Shown: positions 35,017 to 44,115 of the stretch, in pieces
Position numbering within the stretch: position 1 is the first letter of the stretch
How the letters are laid out: every line of letters begins with the position of its first letter
NCBI GenBank assembly: GCA_032000125.1
Contig: DAMALH010000021.1
Span: forward strand, 1 to 64,000
Length of the DNA stretch: 64,000 nucleotides
From: Dryocola sp032000125
GTDB lineage: Bacteria; Pseudomonadota; Gammaproteobacteria; Enterobacterales; Enterobacteriaceae
Direction: 5' to 3'
Notes under the pieces: generated by a model
Databases searched by the model: none
Told to the model about the DNA's origin: nothing
The model's input: only the letters and a program-made list of their open reading frames with translations
Made by a program: the position numbers and the translations under genes

Positions 35017-35781
35017 ATGGCCTGGCTTAGTCGCGATGCGGTATTTAACCCGGACACGCTGAATAATGCGGTTATCGGCGTTCAGGCTGAACTTGGCGAT
35101 CATGACTCCGGTTTGCATCAGCATGCCATGGCGCAAATCCTGTTTACCCGTCAGGGCTGCATACGCCTCACGTTGAACGATGGCGCGCTGCTGTGCCTGC
35201 TGCCGCCCACGCGCGCGGCCTGGATCCCGTCAGGTGTCAGCCATCGTGCTGAAATGAAAAATAGTGTCGCCTATCGCTCCGTCTGGTTTCAGCCGCATCG
35301 TTTTCCGTCTCTTCCGACCCATCCGGCCATTCTTAATGTATCGCCTCTGTTACGTGAACTGCTGGAGCGCATCGCGGAACAACCGTGGGATGCCAGCTGG
35401 GACGCTGCGCCGGGCAGCCACCTTGCCGCGCTTTGCGAGGCGGAAATTTGCGCCGCCACCCATGAACCGATGATGCTTGCGCTGCCGAAGGACAGGCGTC
35501 TGGCGCGCCTTTCCGACAAGGAATGTCCGCCTACGTTGCAGCAGCTGGCGACGCACGCGGGTGCCAGCGAGAAAACCATCAGTCGCATTTTCCGTCGCGA
35601 TACCGGCATGTCTTTCCAGCAGTGGCGGCAACAGTGGCGTTTGATGAAAGCGGTCGAACTGCTCGCAACCGGGCAGCGCATCACCGATGCGGCGCAGGCG
35701 TTAGGTTTCGCCAGCGACAGCGCGTTCATTTATTTTTTTCGCACTATGACAGGCATGACGCCGAGGCAGTATTTCTCATAG
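35017..35781 (+). CDS. AraC-family transcriptional regulator (NimR-like)
   Basis: The 254-residue protein has a short cupin-type sensor domain (HQHAMAQILFTRQGCIRL, PPTRAAWIPSGVSHRAEM). A C-terminal double helix-turn-helix follows (LATHAGASEKTISRIFRRDTG; ALGFASDSAFIYFFRTMTGMTPRQYF). This layout is typical of regulators such as E. coli NimR that control an adjacent, divergent MFS exporter. 93 bp separate it from the MFS/beta-lactamase operon, its probable target. Confidence 0.88.
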   Translation: MAWLSRDAVFNPDTLNNAVIGVQAELGDHDSGLHQHAMAQILFTRQGCIRLTLNDGALLCLLPPTRAAWIPSGVSHRAEMKNSVAYRSVWFQPHRFPSLPTHPAILNVSPLLRELLERIAEQPWDASWDAAPGSHLAALCEAEICAATHEPMMLALPKDRRLARLSDKECPPTLQQLATHAGASEKTISRIFRRDTGMSFQQWRQQWRLMKAVELLATGQRITDAAQALGFASDSAFIYFFRTMTGMTPRQYFS

Positions 35782-35840
35782 TTTCCTCGTAGCCTTAAAT
35801 GTATGCTGGATGGAGGTTTGACCCCTGTTTTGAGGCAGAT

Positions 35841-36368
35841 ATGAAAATTGAAAGTCAGCGGCTATTACTTCGCCCATGGCTTAATGACGATTTAGCGGCA
35901 CTGTTAGCAATGAACCGCGAACCGGCCGTTAACCTGCCGCTCGGCGGCGCGTCGCTTGTAGAAAACAGTGCTAATGCTCTGAAGGCTTATCAACAGCATT
36001 TTGCCCGCTGTGGCTGGGGCGTTTTCTGCATAACCAATCGTCACGGGGATTTTATCGGTCTGGCAGGGTTACAGCCCGCGCGACACACCCTGCCTTATGC
36101 CCCGGCAACCGAGGCGGTATGGCGCCTGCGCCCGGAATTTTGGGGACAGGGGATCGCCTGCGAAGCGTTAAAGGCGGTACTGGACGCTTTGCCGGACGGC
36201 ACAAATATTTTAGAAGTGCTGGCCGTCATCGCCAGACCAAACCTGCGCTCCGCTGCGACGGCACGTCGCCTGGGGTTTTGTCATGATGCCACACGAGATT
36301 TTATCTATCCTGATGCCTCGCTCGATCCCGCGCTGCGTCCGCACCGCGTCTTTACCTTGTCGTTATAA
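35841..36368 (+). CDS. GNAT-family N-acetyltransferase (RimJ/RimL type)
   Basis: The 175-residue protein starts at MKIESQRLLLRPW, the standard RimJ/RimL opening; the longer frame start is rejected. The acetyl-CoA loop is RPEFWGQGIACEALKAVL, and NLRSAATARRLGF is the usual C-terminal motif. The acceptor is unknown; family members acetylate ribosomal protein termini, amino acids or antibiotics. It stands alone after the AraC gene. Confidence 0.85.
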   Translation: MKIESQRLLLRPWLNDDLAALLAMNREPAVNLPLGGASLVENSANALKAYQQHFARCGWGVFCITNRHGDFIGLAGLQPARHTLPYAPATEAVWRLRPEFWGQGIACEALKAVLDALPDGTNILEVLAVIARPNLRSAATARRLGFCHDATRDFIYPDASLDPALRPHRVFTLSL

Positions 36369-36459
36369 GAAGCATTGCGGGTAAGCGGGAGCTTGCGGTT
36401 GCGAAAGATCCGGCTGATTTTCAGCATTGGCGCTTTCGCTTATTCACCTAATCAACAGC

Positions 36460-36876
36460 TTACGTCACAACGCCGACGGTAATTAACAGATTGGCAAATC
36501 TTTTAGTTTCACCAGAAGCAATTACCAGCAGCGTATCTGACGATTTTGCCAGCGCATAAAAATCCTCTCTGCTGACGTGAACAATATCAGTATCCGCGGG
36601 CATAATCTTTCGGTACTCGTCCTCAATAACATTGTCAAAATCAGCAGGACCGATCATTAATGTCGCTTTTTCGATATTAATATAGCCGAGCAGTTTCTCC
36701 AGAATTACCGTGCTGCCGATCGTGCCACGCGAGAAGTTAAGATAAACTATCGTCGCGGCGGGCGATGAATTGGTAACAAATGAATAATTGCTGTCCGCAA
36801 TCAGTATGTTTGCCTTATGGCCACATTTTGCCAGGCCATATAATAGTTCGGGATGTAATATGTCAGACTTAATCAT
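36460..36876 (-). CDS. RbsD/FucU-family sugar mutarotase
   Basis: The 138-residue protein starts at MIKSDILHPELLYGLAKCGHKANILIAD (AGGA upstream). HPELL and the GHK-NILIAD block are the RbsD/FucU signature, with the catalytic His in the first helix region. Members interconvert anomers of ribose or fucose. It is the last gene of the TRAP operon, suggesting that the imported solute is a sugar with slow anomer exchange. Confidence 0.8.
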   Translation of the reverse strand: MIKSDILHPELLYGLAKCGHKANILIADSNYSFVTNSSPAATIVYLNFSRGTIGSTVILEKLLGYINIEKATLMIGPADFDNVIEDEYRKIMPADTDIVHVSREDFYALAKSSDTLLVIASGETKRFANLLITVGVVT

Positions 36877-36935
36877 ACGTGTTCCTGAAAATCTGCCGGG
36901 AATATATTTACCCGGCATTACTGTGCTTATATTTG

Positions 36936-37700
36936 TTACGCCCGATAAATGCCGCCGTTAATATCTATAGTGGCACCTGAAATAAACCCATCGTATTCCG
37001 ATGCCAGGAAGCGAATCGCCCGCGCAACATCTTCAGCGGTGCCCGCCCGGCCCAGAGGAATAGCGCTAACGGTGGCATCTGCGGATTCTTTTGTGGTGTG
37101 CTGATTATGGAAACGGGTGCCCAGAATCAGGCCCGGCGCTACCGCATTAGCGCGGATGCCGAAAGGCCCTAGTTCCGCCGCCAGTGAACGCGTCCAGGTC
37201 AGCACAGCGCCTTTGGTGGTGGAGTAAACCAGCGAGCCCGCATGCCCGCCGGAGCGCCCGGCAAGCGATGCCAGATTTACGATACTGGCACCTTCCGGCG
37301 CCTGTTTTAAATAAGGCAGCGCGCTTTGGGTAACGTTTAACAGCGTTGTCATATTCACATCGATAACGGTTTGCCAGAACCGGCTGTCGATTTCCCCAAG
37401 CCATTTCCTGGCAATAATACCGCCAACGTTATTAATCAGAATATCAATGCCACCTAAAAATTCGGCCGCGGTTGCAACACATTTCCCCGTATCCTCAGCG
37501 TTTGTTAAATCCGCATAGCCGTAAGCGGCTTTTTGTCCCGCAGAGGTTGCCTGGGTGACTAATTCTTTTGGCCCTTCTTCACCGCTGAAGTAGTGAATAT
37601 AAATATCGCAACCCGCTTCTATCAGCGCTTTTGCTGTTGCTTTGCCAATACCCTGTTCTGCACCGGTAATAAATACTTTTTTTCCAGTCAGACTGCCCAT
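36936..37700 (-). CDS. Short-chain dehydrogenase/reductase
   Basis: The 254-residue classical SDR has a Rossmann GAEQGIGKA near residue 13, NNVGG, the catalytic Ser in VNLASLAG, and YSTTK (YxxxK). The C-terminus has the usual SGATIDINGG. It would oxidise or reduce a sugar or polyol with NAD(P). It lies 59 bp upstream of the RbsD-like gene and downstream of the LacI gene. Substrate unknown. Confidence 0.88.
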   Translation of the reverse strand: MGSLTGKKVFITGAEQGIGKATAKALIEAGCDIYIHYFSGEEGPKELVTQATSAGQKAAYGYADLTNAEDTGKCVATAAEFLGGIDILINNVGGIIARKWLGEIDSRFWQTVIDVNMTTLLNVTQSALPYLKQAPEGASIVNLASLAGRSGGHAGSLVYSTTKGAVLTWTRSLAAELGPFGIRANAVAPGLILGTRFHNQHTTKESADATVSAIPLGRAGTAEDVARAIRFLASEYDGFISGATIDINGGIYRA

Positions 37701-37859
37701 AGTGATCTCCTGTTATTTCAGTAACGGCAAGTGATATACGTTAATTACGGGTAGACCCGTTGTTTTATCGGGCAAAGGGAGGCCCGGGCCTGATAAAGAC
37801 CAGTTAAATAAATCTCGCGACAGCGGCTGGAGGCGCGCTGTCGGGTTTGCTAATTAAAT

Positions 37860-38909
37860 TCAGGTATCCGTGTCGTTAATTACCGAGCGACGGCGAATTA
37901 AGCGTGGTGGAAATAAAAACTCCTCAGGAGGCAACGCCGGATTTTCTATTCTGTTCAGCAGGCGTTCTACCATCATGCCCACCATATCTGATAACGGCGG
38001 CATAACGGACGTCAGCGCCGGATGAACTAAATCCGCAAGCGGAATATTATCGATGCCGACCACGGAAATATCTTCAGGAATACGTATTCCCGCCTCCCGC
38101 AGCCCGGCCATTAACCCAATCCCCAGCGCGTCGTTGATTGCCACAATGCCGTCCGGGCGCTCGGCTTGTTGCAGCACTCTGAGCGCCAGGGTGCGTCCCA
38201 GCTCGGTCATTTCCGTATCGCCGTATTCTGCCAGGGCTTTTCCTTCAAGCACGCAGGCGCTTTCCTGCAGCCCGTGGCTCCTGGCGGCGGAAAAAAATCC
38301 CTCAATTTTATGCGCGCGGCCAATAGTGAGCGAGGCTTCGGTCACAAACGCCAGACGGCGGCAGCCGCGCTCAATCAGATGTTCTGCCGCCAGCCGTCCG
38401 GCTTCAACGTTATCCATCGAGACGCTGTCGAAAGGAAAATCACCGTGCCCGGCATCGCCCGCCATACGGCTGTCGTAGTTCACCATCACCAGGCCAAGCC
38501 GCGCGGCATCGGCAAAATGGGGGCGATCCATCGCGCTTGCCGCGACAATCACCCCCTGTACGCCGTGAGCAAACATATCCTCAAGGAAGGCCCGTTCTTC
38601 ATCCTCCTGACGATAGGTGTTTCCTAACAGCACCCTGTACTGGCGTGCTTTCGCCGCGCGATCGACCTCGCGCGTCAGTTCGGCAAAGCTGGGGTTGACG
38701 ATAGACGGCACCAGCAAACCAATCATCTTCGCCTGCCCGGTTTTAAGCTGCTGCGCTATCCGGTTGGGCGAGTAGTTTAATTCCTGCATCGCTTCCCTGA
38801 TACGCTTCAGGGTTTCCATGCGCATCTGATCAACTCTGCCGTTCAGCACGTTGGATACGCTACTTACCGAAACTCCCGCGCGGTGCGCAACATCCCGAAT
38901 ATTTGCCAT
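37860..38909 (-). CDS. LacI-family transcriptional regulator of the TRAP locus
   Basis: The 349-residue protein starts at MANIRDVAHRAGVSVSSVSN. The N-terminal helix-turn-helix and LNGRVD hinge precede a periplasmic-binding-protein-like sensor domain (MIGLLVPSIVNPSFAELTREV, AINDALGIGLMAGLREAGI, ISVVGIDNIPLADLVHPALTSV). It sits between the TRAP and SDR genes and probably binds the tandem palindromes at 42071-42095. The ligand is unknown. Confidence 0.92.
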   Translation of the reverse strand: MANIRDVAHRAGVSVSSVSNVLNGRVDQMRMETLKRIREAMQELNYSPNRIAQQLKTGQAKMIGLLVPSIVNPSFAELTREVDRAAKARQYRVLLGNTYRQEDEERAFLEDMFAHGVQGVIVAASAMDRPHFADAARLGLVMVNYDSRMAGDAGHGDFPFDSVSMDNVEAGRLAAEHLIERGCRRLAFVTEASLTIGRAHKIEGFFSAARSHGLQESACVLEGKALAEYGDTEMTELGRTLALRVLQQAERPDGIVAINDALGIGLMAGLREAGIRIPEDISVVGIDNIPLADLVHPALTSVMPPLSDMVGMMVERLLNRIENPALPPEEFLFPPRLIRRRSVINDTDT

Positions 38910-38999
38910 ACCATCCCTCATCGCTTTGCAGTTAATACTCTTTTCTGGTTTATCCGGCCCGGCGGCGCAGGTGTTATGACGCCCGCCGTTCATCTGCCG

Positions 39000-40874
39000 T
39001 TAATAACCCGCAAGCCCGGGCAGCCAGGTTGTAATGGTTGGCACCATAGCAATAACAATAATCCCGAACAGCGAGACAACCAGGTATTTCACCATCGGGC
39101 GAATCACATGCTTCATTTCCACACCGCAAATAGCGCACGTGGTGTAAAGCCCCAGGCCAATCGGCGGTGAAAACAGCCCGAATCCCATCGCCAGAATCAT
39201 CACAATACCAAAGTGCAGCGGGCTAAAGCCCAGTTGTGTGGCGATAGGCACCAGAATGGGGGCAAAAATAATCAGCGCGGGTGCGCCCTCCAGCACGGCG
39301 CCAAAGACGATCAGCAAAACAACCGTTAACAGCAGGAAGACCCAGGCGCCCTGCGTCATACCTATGCTAACCAGCAGCTCCGCGATTTGCTGCGGGATCA
39401 TCTGGATGGTCAACACGTAGGAAAGGCTGGTGGCGCAGGCGACGATAAACAGCAGCACGCCCGACATCGCGGCGATATCAATGAACATTTTCACGGTAGC
39501 CCGGAAGGTCAGTTCGCCAAACGCCAGGCGCCCAACGACGATGGCATAAATAACGGCAAAAGCCGAAATCTCCGTCGAGGTGGCAATGCCCATCATGACG
39601 CCGCGGCCAATCATAAAGATCATTGCCAGGCCGACGATGGCGCCAAGCCATAACTGCAGGCGCGGGCGCATTTGCGGGTAGGCCGCGTTGATATCAATTT
39701 TCCCGCCGAAGCGGTTAGCGGCAATCAGCATCAGCACCAGCAAACAGGCGGCCGGAATCAGGCCGGCAATAAATAGCGCGCCGATAGAAATATTCGCCAC
39801 AAACCCAAGGACGATAAGGTTAACGCAGGGTGGTATGGTTTCCGCTACCACGGCAGAGGCGGCAAACACGCCGGCGGCCTCTTCACTGTTCTCTTTAGCA
39901 CGGCGCACGGCGGGCATCAGTACGCCGCCAACGGCGGCGACATCCGCCAGTTTAGAGCCAGAGATACCGGAGAAGAACGCCATCGACAGCACGGTGGTCA
40001 TATTCAGCCCACCGCGAAAACGTCCCATTCCGCGAACGACCAGCTCCACCAGCCGCGTCGACATACCGTTTATCTCCATCGCCGCGCCTGCCAGCAGGAA
40101 GAAAGGAATGGCCAGCAGAACGAAGTGATCCACCCCGGCTACGACCTGCTGCGAGAAAAATACAAACGGCAGCGAGGGATCGCAGATAAAAAATACCATT
40201 GCCGACATGCCAAGCGTAAAGGCAATAGGCACGCCCGCCAGGATACCGAGCAGGAAGCAGATCAGCATCAGCCCAGCGGCGGCCGTCGCCGGGTCGGGCA
40301 GCAGAGAAAGCTTCAGCCAGCCCAGCAGGACGAGCGCCACAATTCCCACGCCGCTCAGTAATACCACTCGGGCGCGTTCGCGCAGAGCGTGTTCAAGCGC
40401 GGCCACCATCATGACCACGGAGCCAATGACGACAGGGATTACCGAGATAATTTGCGGCAGCCCGGTTTCGGTGGTTTGCTGCCGGGCAGCCTGCATCAGG
40501 TCGTAGCTGGAAACGACCAGCCCAACGGCAACCAGAAACAGCACCCAGCGGCTGGCATGAACAACGTAGGGACGCACATATTCAGGAATAAAGCGTAAAA
40601 ACAGATCCACGCCGATATGCCCGCCACGCCCGGTAGAAGTGGCCACGCCAAAGAACACCAGCGCTATCATCATGGCGCGAGCCACCTCCTCTGCCCATTC
40701 AAGAGGAGAATGTAGGGCATAGCGCCAGATCACCGAGGCGAACACCACCAGCACGTTGATCAGCAGGACCAGGGCGCCGGCCCAGGACGTCAGCGTTGTG
40801 AGAAGTTTGCTGAGCCTTGAGAGATAAACCAGCGGCCCGGCGTGTTCTTTTACTGCCATAGATGTTACTGCCAT
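39000..40874 (-). CDS. TRAP transporter fused small/large membrane subunits (DctQM)
   Basis: The 624-residue protein starts at MAVTSMAVKEH with GAGG upstream. Residues about 1-180 form a DctQ-like four-helix domain (IWRYALHSPLEWAEEVARAMMI). About 195-624 form a DctM channel domain (GVPIAFTLGMSAM, FFSGISGSKLADVAAVG, PPCVNLIVLGFVANIS, GAPALIIFAPILVPIATQLG). Natural Q-M fusions are known. It drives Na+-coupled uptake of a solute captured by the DctP protein encoded upstream. Confidence 0.93.
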   Translation of the reverse strand: MAVTSMAVKEHAGPLVYLSRLSKLLTTLTSWAGALVLLINVLVVFASVIWRYALHSPLEWAEEVARAMMIALVFFGVATSTGRGGHIGVDLFLRFIPEYVRPYVVHASRWVLFLVAVGLVVSSYDLMQAARQQTTETGLPQIISVIPVVIGSVVMMVAALEHALRERARVVLLSGVGIVALVLLGWLKLSLLPDPATAAAGLMLICFLLGILAGVPIAFTLGMSAMVFFICDPSLPFVFFSQQVVAGVDHFVLLAIPFFLLAGAAMEINGMSTRLVELVVRGMGRFRGGLNMTTVLSMAFFSGISGSKLADVAAVGGVLMPAVRRAKENSEEAAGVFAASAVVAETIPPCVNLIVLGFVANISIGALFIAGLIPAACLLVLMLIAANRFGGKIDINAAYPQMRPRLQLWLGAIVGLAMIFMIGRGVMMGIATSTEISAFAVIYAIVVGRLAFGELTFRATVKMFIDIAAMSGVLLFIVACATSLSYVLTIQMIPQQIAELLVSIGMTQGAWVFLLLTVVLLIVFGAVLEGAPALIIFAPILVPIATQLGFSPLHFGIVMILAMGFGLFSPPIGLGLYTTCAICGVEMKHVIRPMVKYLVVSLFGIIVIAMVPTITTWLPGLAGY

Positions 40875-40933
40875 CTTGAACCTCGCTTCATGGCTCTCGT
40901 AGAGAGGCCTTGTACGATCGCGGTCGCCGGACA

Positions 40934-41977
40934 TTACTGCGCGCTGGCGGGTGCTTCTGCGGCATCGATCTCATCGACCACGCCTTTCATTTGCGGGTAT
41001 TTTGCCAGGAATGCGTCCCACACCGGTTTTACCTCGTCGCGCAGCACCGCGCGGTCAATATCGCGGAAGACCATGCCCTGGGCTTTAAGCTGCTGAACCG
41101 CTTTTTCTTCGATTAAATGCGATTGCTGGCGTTCATATTCGGTAGCTTCTTTTGCCGCCGCCAGGAAAGCCGGGCGCAGCGTTTCAGGGATTTGCTGGAA
41201 GCTGCGGTTATTCATGGCGATCATAATCGGGTTGTAGATATGCTGCGTCAGCGTGGCGTTTTTGGCGATTTCATAAAATTTGTTGGCCAGGACGGTGGCT
41301 GAATCATGTTCCAGGCCATCGATCACTCCCATTTGCAGGCTGGAGTAAACCTCGCCGCCCGGCATAGGAATAGCAACGGCGCCCATATGATTGATGGTGG
41401 CGATAAAGTTAGGCACCGGCAGCACGCGGATTTTAAGGTTTTTCAGATCCTCCGGTTTCTCAACGACTTTTTTGGTGTAGATGTTACGGGCGCCCAGGTT
41501 GTAGGCATAGCCCAGCACCACCACGTTGGCTTTTTTCAGCATCAAATCAGACAACGCGCCGCCCGGCTTGCCGTCCAGCGCTTTGCCTACTTCGTCCCAG
41601 TTTTTAAACAGGTAGCCCAGGTCCAGCACGCCAACTTCCGGCACCAGCGTCGCCCAGATAGAGGTGCCCGAAACCATCATATTGATTGCGCCGATGCGTA
41701 CCTGCTGCGTGGCGTCGGCTTCTTTGCCCAGCATTCCGTTAGGGAAATAGTTAAGTTTGATTTGCTCTTTAAGCTGCGGGTTGCTTTCAATATTGGACTT
41801 AAAGCGTTTAAACCAGATGTAGTGTGCGGAGTTATCATCGGCCGTGAGCGACGAATAGACGCGCAAATTCACGGCGGCTTGCGCTGCGGTAAACATACCG
41901 CTGGCGGCAAAAAGAACCGAACTCATCAGGGTGCCGACGAGCGCTTTGCGTAAAACAGAATGCCGGTGGAGTTTCAT
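40934..41977 (-). CDS. TRAP transporter substrate-binding protein DctP
   Basis: The 347-residue periplasmic receptor has a signal peptide (Ala-rich end AASGMFTAAQAA) and the DctP fold: FKSNIESNPQLKEQIKLNYFP, TQQVRIGAINMMVSG, and the conserved LKNLKIRVLPVPNFIATINHMGA-type block with the carboxylate-binding Arg. Most DctP proteins bind organic or sugar acids. First gene of the operon dctP-dctQM-lacI-SDR-rbsD-like. Confidence 0.93.
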   Translation of the reverse strand: MKLHRHSVLRKALVGTLMSSVLFAASGMFTAAQAAVNLRVYSSLTADDNSAHYIWFKRFKSNIESNPQLKEQIKLNYFPNGMLGKEADATQQVRIGAINMMVSGTSIWATLVPEVGVLDLGYLFKNWDEVGKALDGKPGGALSDLMLKKANVVVLGYAYNLGARNIYTKKVVEKPEDLKNLKIRVLPVPNFIATINHMGAVAIPMPGGEVYSSLQMGVIDGLEHDSATVLANKFYEIAKNATLTQHIYNPIMIAMNNRSFQQIPETLRPAFLAAAKEATEYERQQSHLIEEKAVQQLKAQGMVFRDIDRAVLRDEVKPVWDAFLAKYPQMKGVVDEIDAAEAPASAQ

Positions 41978-42340
41978 TATGTTGATCCTTCAGTGTAGGT
42001 ATACAAATGGGATGTTCCTGACAGGAAAACCCTGTCCGAATAACGCATCGCTTTGTGTTTAGTTTTTTTCTGTAACGTTACACTAAAACGTTACAGAGGA
42101 CGGTATAGGGTAATTTTTGTCCGATCAACGGGTGATGCAGAGAACGTATTGGTTTTGTGAGGCGCGGCAAAGTTACCGGCATGCAATGAAAAAAAGATGC
42201 AGGGTACAGGAGGTGTTTAGTCACTGTTTGCAGGAGGAAGCCGTCCCCTGCAGCAGGCCGGCTTAATAACTGGCTTATTTTTGAAGCGTCGGGGGAGCGA
42301 AGCGTTATCATCCTGACAGGCCCCGCCTCACCGCCGGCAT
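41978..42340. promoter_or_regulatory. Control region of the TRAP operon
   Basis: This 363-bp gap holds no gene. A perfect LacI-type palindrome TGTAACGTTACA lies at 42071-42082, with a second, 10-of-12 matching copy TAAAACGTTACA at 42084-42095, 13 bp apart centre to centre. On the minus strand a possible promoter (TTGATC, TATACC) lies just upstream of them, near 42103-42128. Repressor bound there would block the operon. The remaining bases toward 42340 show nothing recognisable. Confidence 0.7.
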
Positions 42341-42958
42341 TTACATCGGCGGCGTCAGCCCATCTTTTCCAGCCGAAACAGCGCGCGCCGCAAGCTGGCC
42401 CTTCTCGTCTTTTATCGCAAACAGCACGACTTTGGTGCCGGGTTTTAGCAGCGATCTGTCTGCTGGCTCAATCAGCACTACCGGCACGTCATCCGGCACG
42501 ATAACCGTTTTTTCCTGGTCTTTATATTTCACCGTCATTGTGCGTCCGTTGCTGTTCACCAGCTTGCCGACGGTGCCGTTGGTCATGGTATTTACGCTGC
42601 CGTCCGCGGACTCAAAGGGATTAAACCCTTCGCCAGAACCCCGCAAAGCGGGCGCAAACACATGAACTTCTAACGCTTTCAGCGTGCCGTCAGCCTGCTG
42701 CACGGCGGCGGTGCCAATAAAACTATCGGGCTTGATATCGCTCATCTTCGCCTGGCTCACGCCGTTCACTTTTGTGTTATCGGTAAGCCCAACCGATAAC
42801 TTCTCGCCCTGCCGCGTGGTGATTTGCAGCGTGTTGTCATTTACCGCATCAATGGTGCCGCGCGTGGGTTTAATCACGTTACTGGCCGGGGCCGCCGCCG
42901 TCACAAAGCTCACCAGCAGCGCGCTAAGTAACAGGGCGGAAAAACGAGGCTTGATCAT
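42341..42958 (-). CDS. Secreted protein of unknown function (DUF5666-like beta repeats)
   Basis: The 205-residue protein starts at MIKPRFSALLLSALLVSFVT (GGAGAG upstream), a signal peptide ending near TAAAPA. The mature part holds two similar beta units: GTIDAVNDNTLQITTRQGEK with DNTKVNGVS, and GTVGKLVNSNGRTMTVKYKD with DDVPVVLIEP. This is the OB-like pattern of DUF5666 proteins. No catalytic motif seen. It is divergent from a lipoprotein gene. Confidence 0.65.
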   Translation of the reverse strand: MIKPRFSALLLSALLVSFVTAAAPASNVIKPTRGTIDAVNDNTLQITTRQGEKLSVGLTDNTKVNGVSQAKMSDIKPDSFIGTAAVQQADGTLKALEVHVFAPALRGSGEGFNPFESADGSVNTMTNGTVGKLVNSNGRTMTVKYKDQEKTVIVPDDVPVVLIEPADRSLLKPGTKVVLFAIKDEKGQLAARAVSAGKDGLTPPM

Positions 42959-43110
42959 GTTTCTCTCCAGCTTTTGGTCGGTATGAAGGGCACGAATAAT
43001 TATCCGTGATACGCTACGCATTCTCAGACAGGGATTCACCGCATCAATACTCGGTTAGGCAATAATGGTGATTCTCTGGCCCGTTGTCGTGCGCCGTTTC
43101 AGGAAGAATT

Positions 43111-43407
43111 ATGGCTTATAAATACGCTGTCGCCCTGCTTGTCCCGCTTCTTATTACCGGCTGCGCCACGTCTGACACCTCAGGTTATGACGGCCATCGC
43201 ACCCATACCCCGGATATAGACGAAACCTTTATCCGCTCGCCGCATCCCGACCCGTACTACAACAAAGAGTACATGAGCCCGGAGCAACGGCGGGCGATAA
43301 GCGAGCAGCTCCGCGCAAACAGACTTGAAGCAAGAGGACGAAGAGATAACAGCACCGATAGCGGAGACGGTTTTGGACAGCCGGTGCCGCGCGGCTATTT
43401 TAACTGA
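43111..43407 (+). CDS. Small lipoprotein of unknown function
   Basis: The 98-residue protein starts at MAYKYAVALLVPLLITGCATSD (AGGAAGAATT upstream). The lipobox LITGC places the lipidated Cys at residue 17, with Ala at +2, favouring the outer membrane. The mature part is polar with Asp/His/Pro-rich and Arg-rich stretches. No known domain. It is followed after 8 bp by the DUF1349 gene, probably co-transcribed. Confidence 0.7.
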   Translation: MAYKYAVALLVPLLITGCATSDTSGYDGHRTHTPDIDETFIRSPHPDPYYNKEYMSPEQRRAISEQLRANRLEARGRRDNSTDSGDGFGQPVPRGYFN

Positions 43408-43415
43408 GGGAAAGC

Positions 43416-43991
43416 ATGGATACGCCATATCGCTGGCTAAATGAGCCGCAGAACTGGTCGCTGGATAAAGACGTGCTGTCCGTGGTGACGGACCCTGAGA
43501 CGGATTTCTGGCAAAAAACCTGGTATGGATTCGAACGCTTTTCAGGCCATATTTTTGCTCAGGAAGTCACGGGCGACTTCACCTTTCAGGTCCGCATAAG
43601 AGCAGACTTCACCACGCTCTACGATCAGGCCGGCATCATGTTTATGGCCGATGAAAAGCACTGGCTTAAAGCCGGTATCGAATTTAACGACGACGCGCCG
43701 GCGATCGGCAGCGTGCTGACGCTTGGCTATTCGGACTGGGCAACCGGCGTTTTTCCCGGTGAGGCCAAAGCATTCTGGATGAGGCTTACCCGTAAAAAAG
43801 ACAGCCTGCGGCTGCAGTATTCAACGGACGGTCAGCAATGGCCGCTGCTGCGCCTATCCTTCTTTCCTGAAAGGGAAAAATGCACCGTTGGCGTGATGTG
43901 CTGCACGCCGGAACGCGGCGGCCTGGCGGTGCAGTTCGATAATATGCGGCTAACGCCCGCGCTGGACAAAGCCCTGCACGACCTTACATGA
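43416..43991 (+). CDS. DUF1349 domain-containing protein
   Basis: The 191-residue protein has a concanavalin-like beta-sandwich of the DUF1349 family (FWQKTWYGFERFSGHIFAQEVTGD split motifs, DQAGIMFMADEKHWLKAGIEF, W-x-R-L-T-R). No signal peptide is present, so it is cytoplasmic. Yeast relatives have been called regulators of enolase, but no bacterial function is established. Confidence 0.8.
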   Translation: MDTPYRWLNEPQNWSLDKDVLSVVTDPETDFWQKTWYGFERFSGHIFAQEVTGDFTFQVRIRADFTTLYDQAGIMFMADEKHWLKAGIEFNDDAPAIGSVLTLGYSDWATGVFPGEAKAFWMRLTRKKDSLRLQYSTDGQQWPLLRLSFFPEREKCTVGVMCCTPERGGLAVQFDNMRLTPALDKALHDLT

Positions 43992-44115
43992 AGTAAACAG
44001 GGAGCGGATAACTATCGGCCTTAGCGCAGAGCAGCGTGACGGTAAATACCGTCGCGCTTAAATGTATTCCCGCACGGTGCCCACCCTTAACCGTTTTCAC
44101 AGCAAGGCGCGTAGA

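Noticed and set aside
34924..35136. 71-residue N-terminal extension of the MFS gene next to the beta-lactamase
   Set aside because: The transporter family starts at the Met behind the AGGAGG site at 34923; the extension overlaps the divergent AraC start and promoter region.
31434..36400. Classical pathogenicity island inserted at selC
   Set aside because: No integrase gene, direct repeat of the tRNA 3' end or insertion sequence could be seen; the accessory genes are noted, but an island is not claimed.
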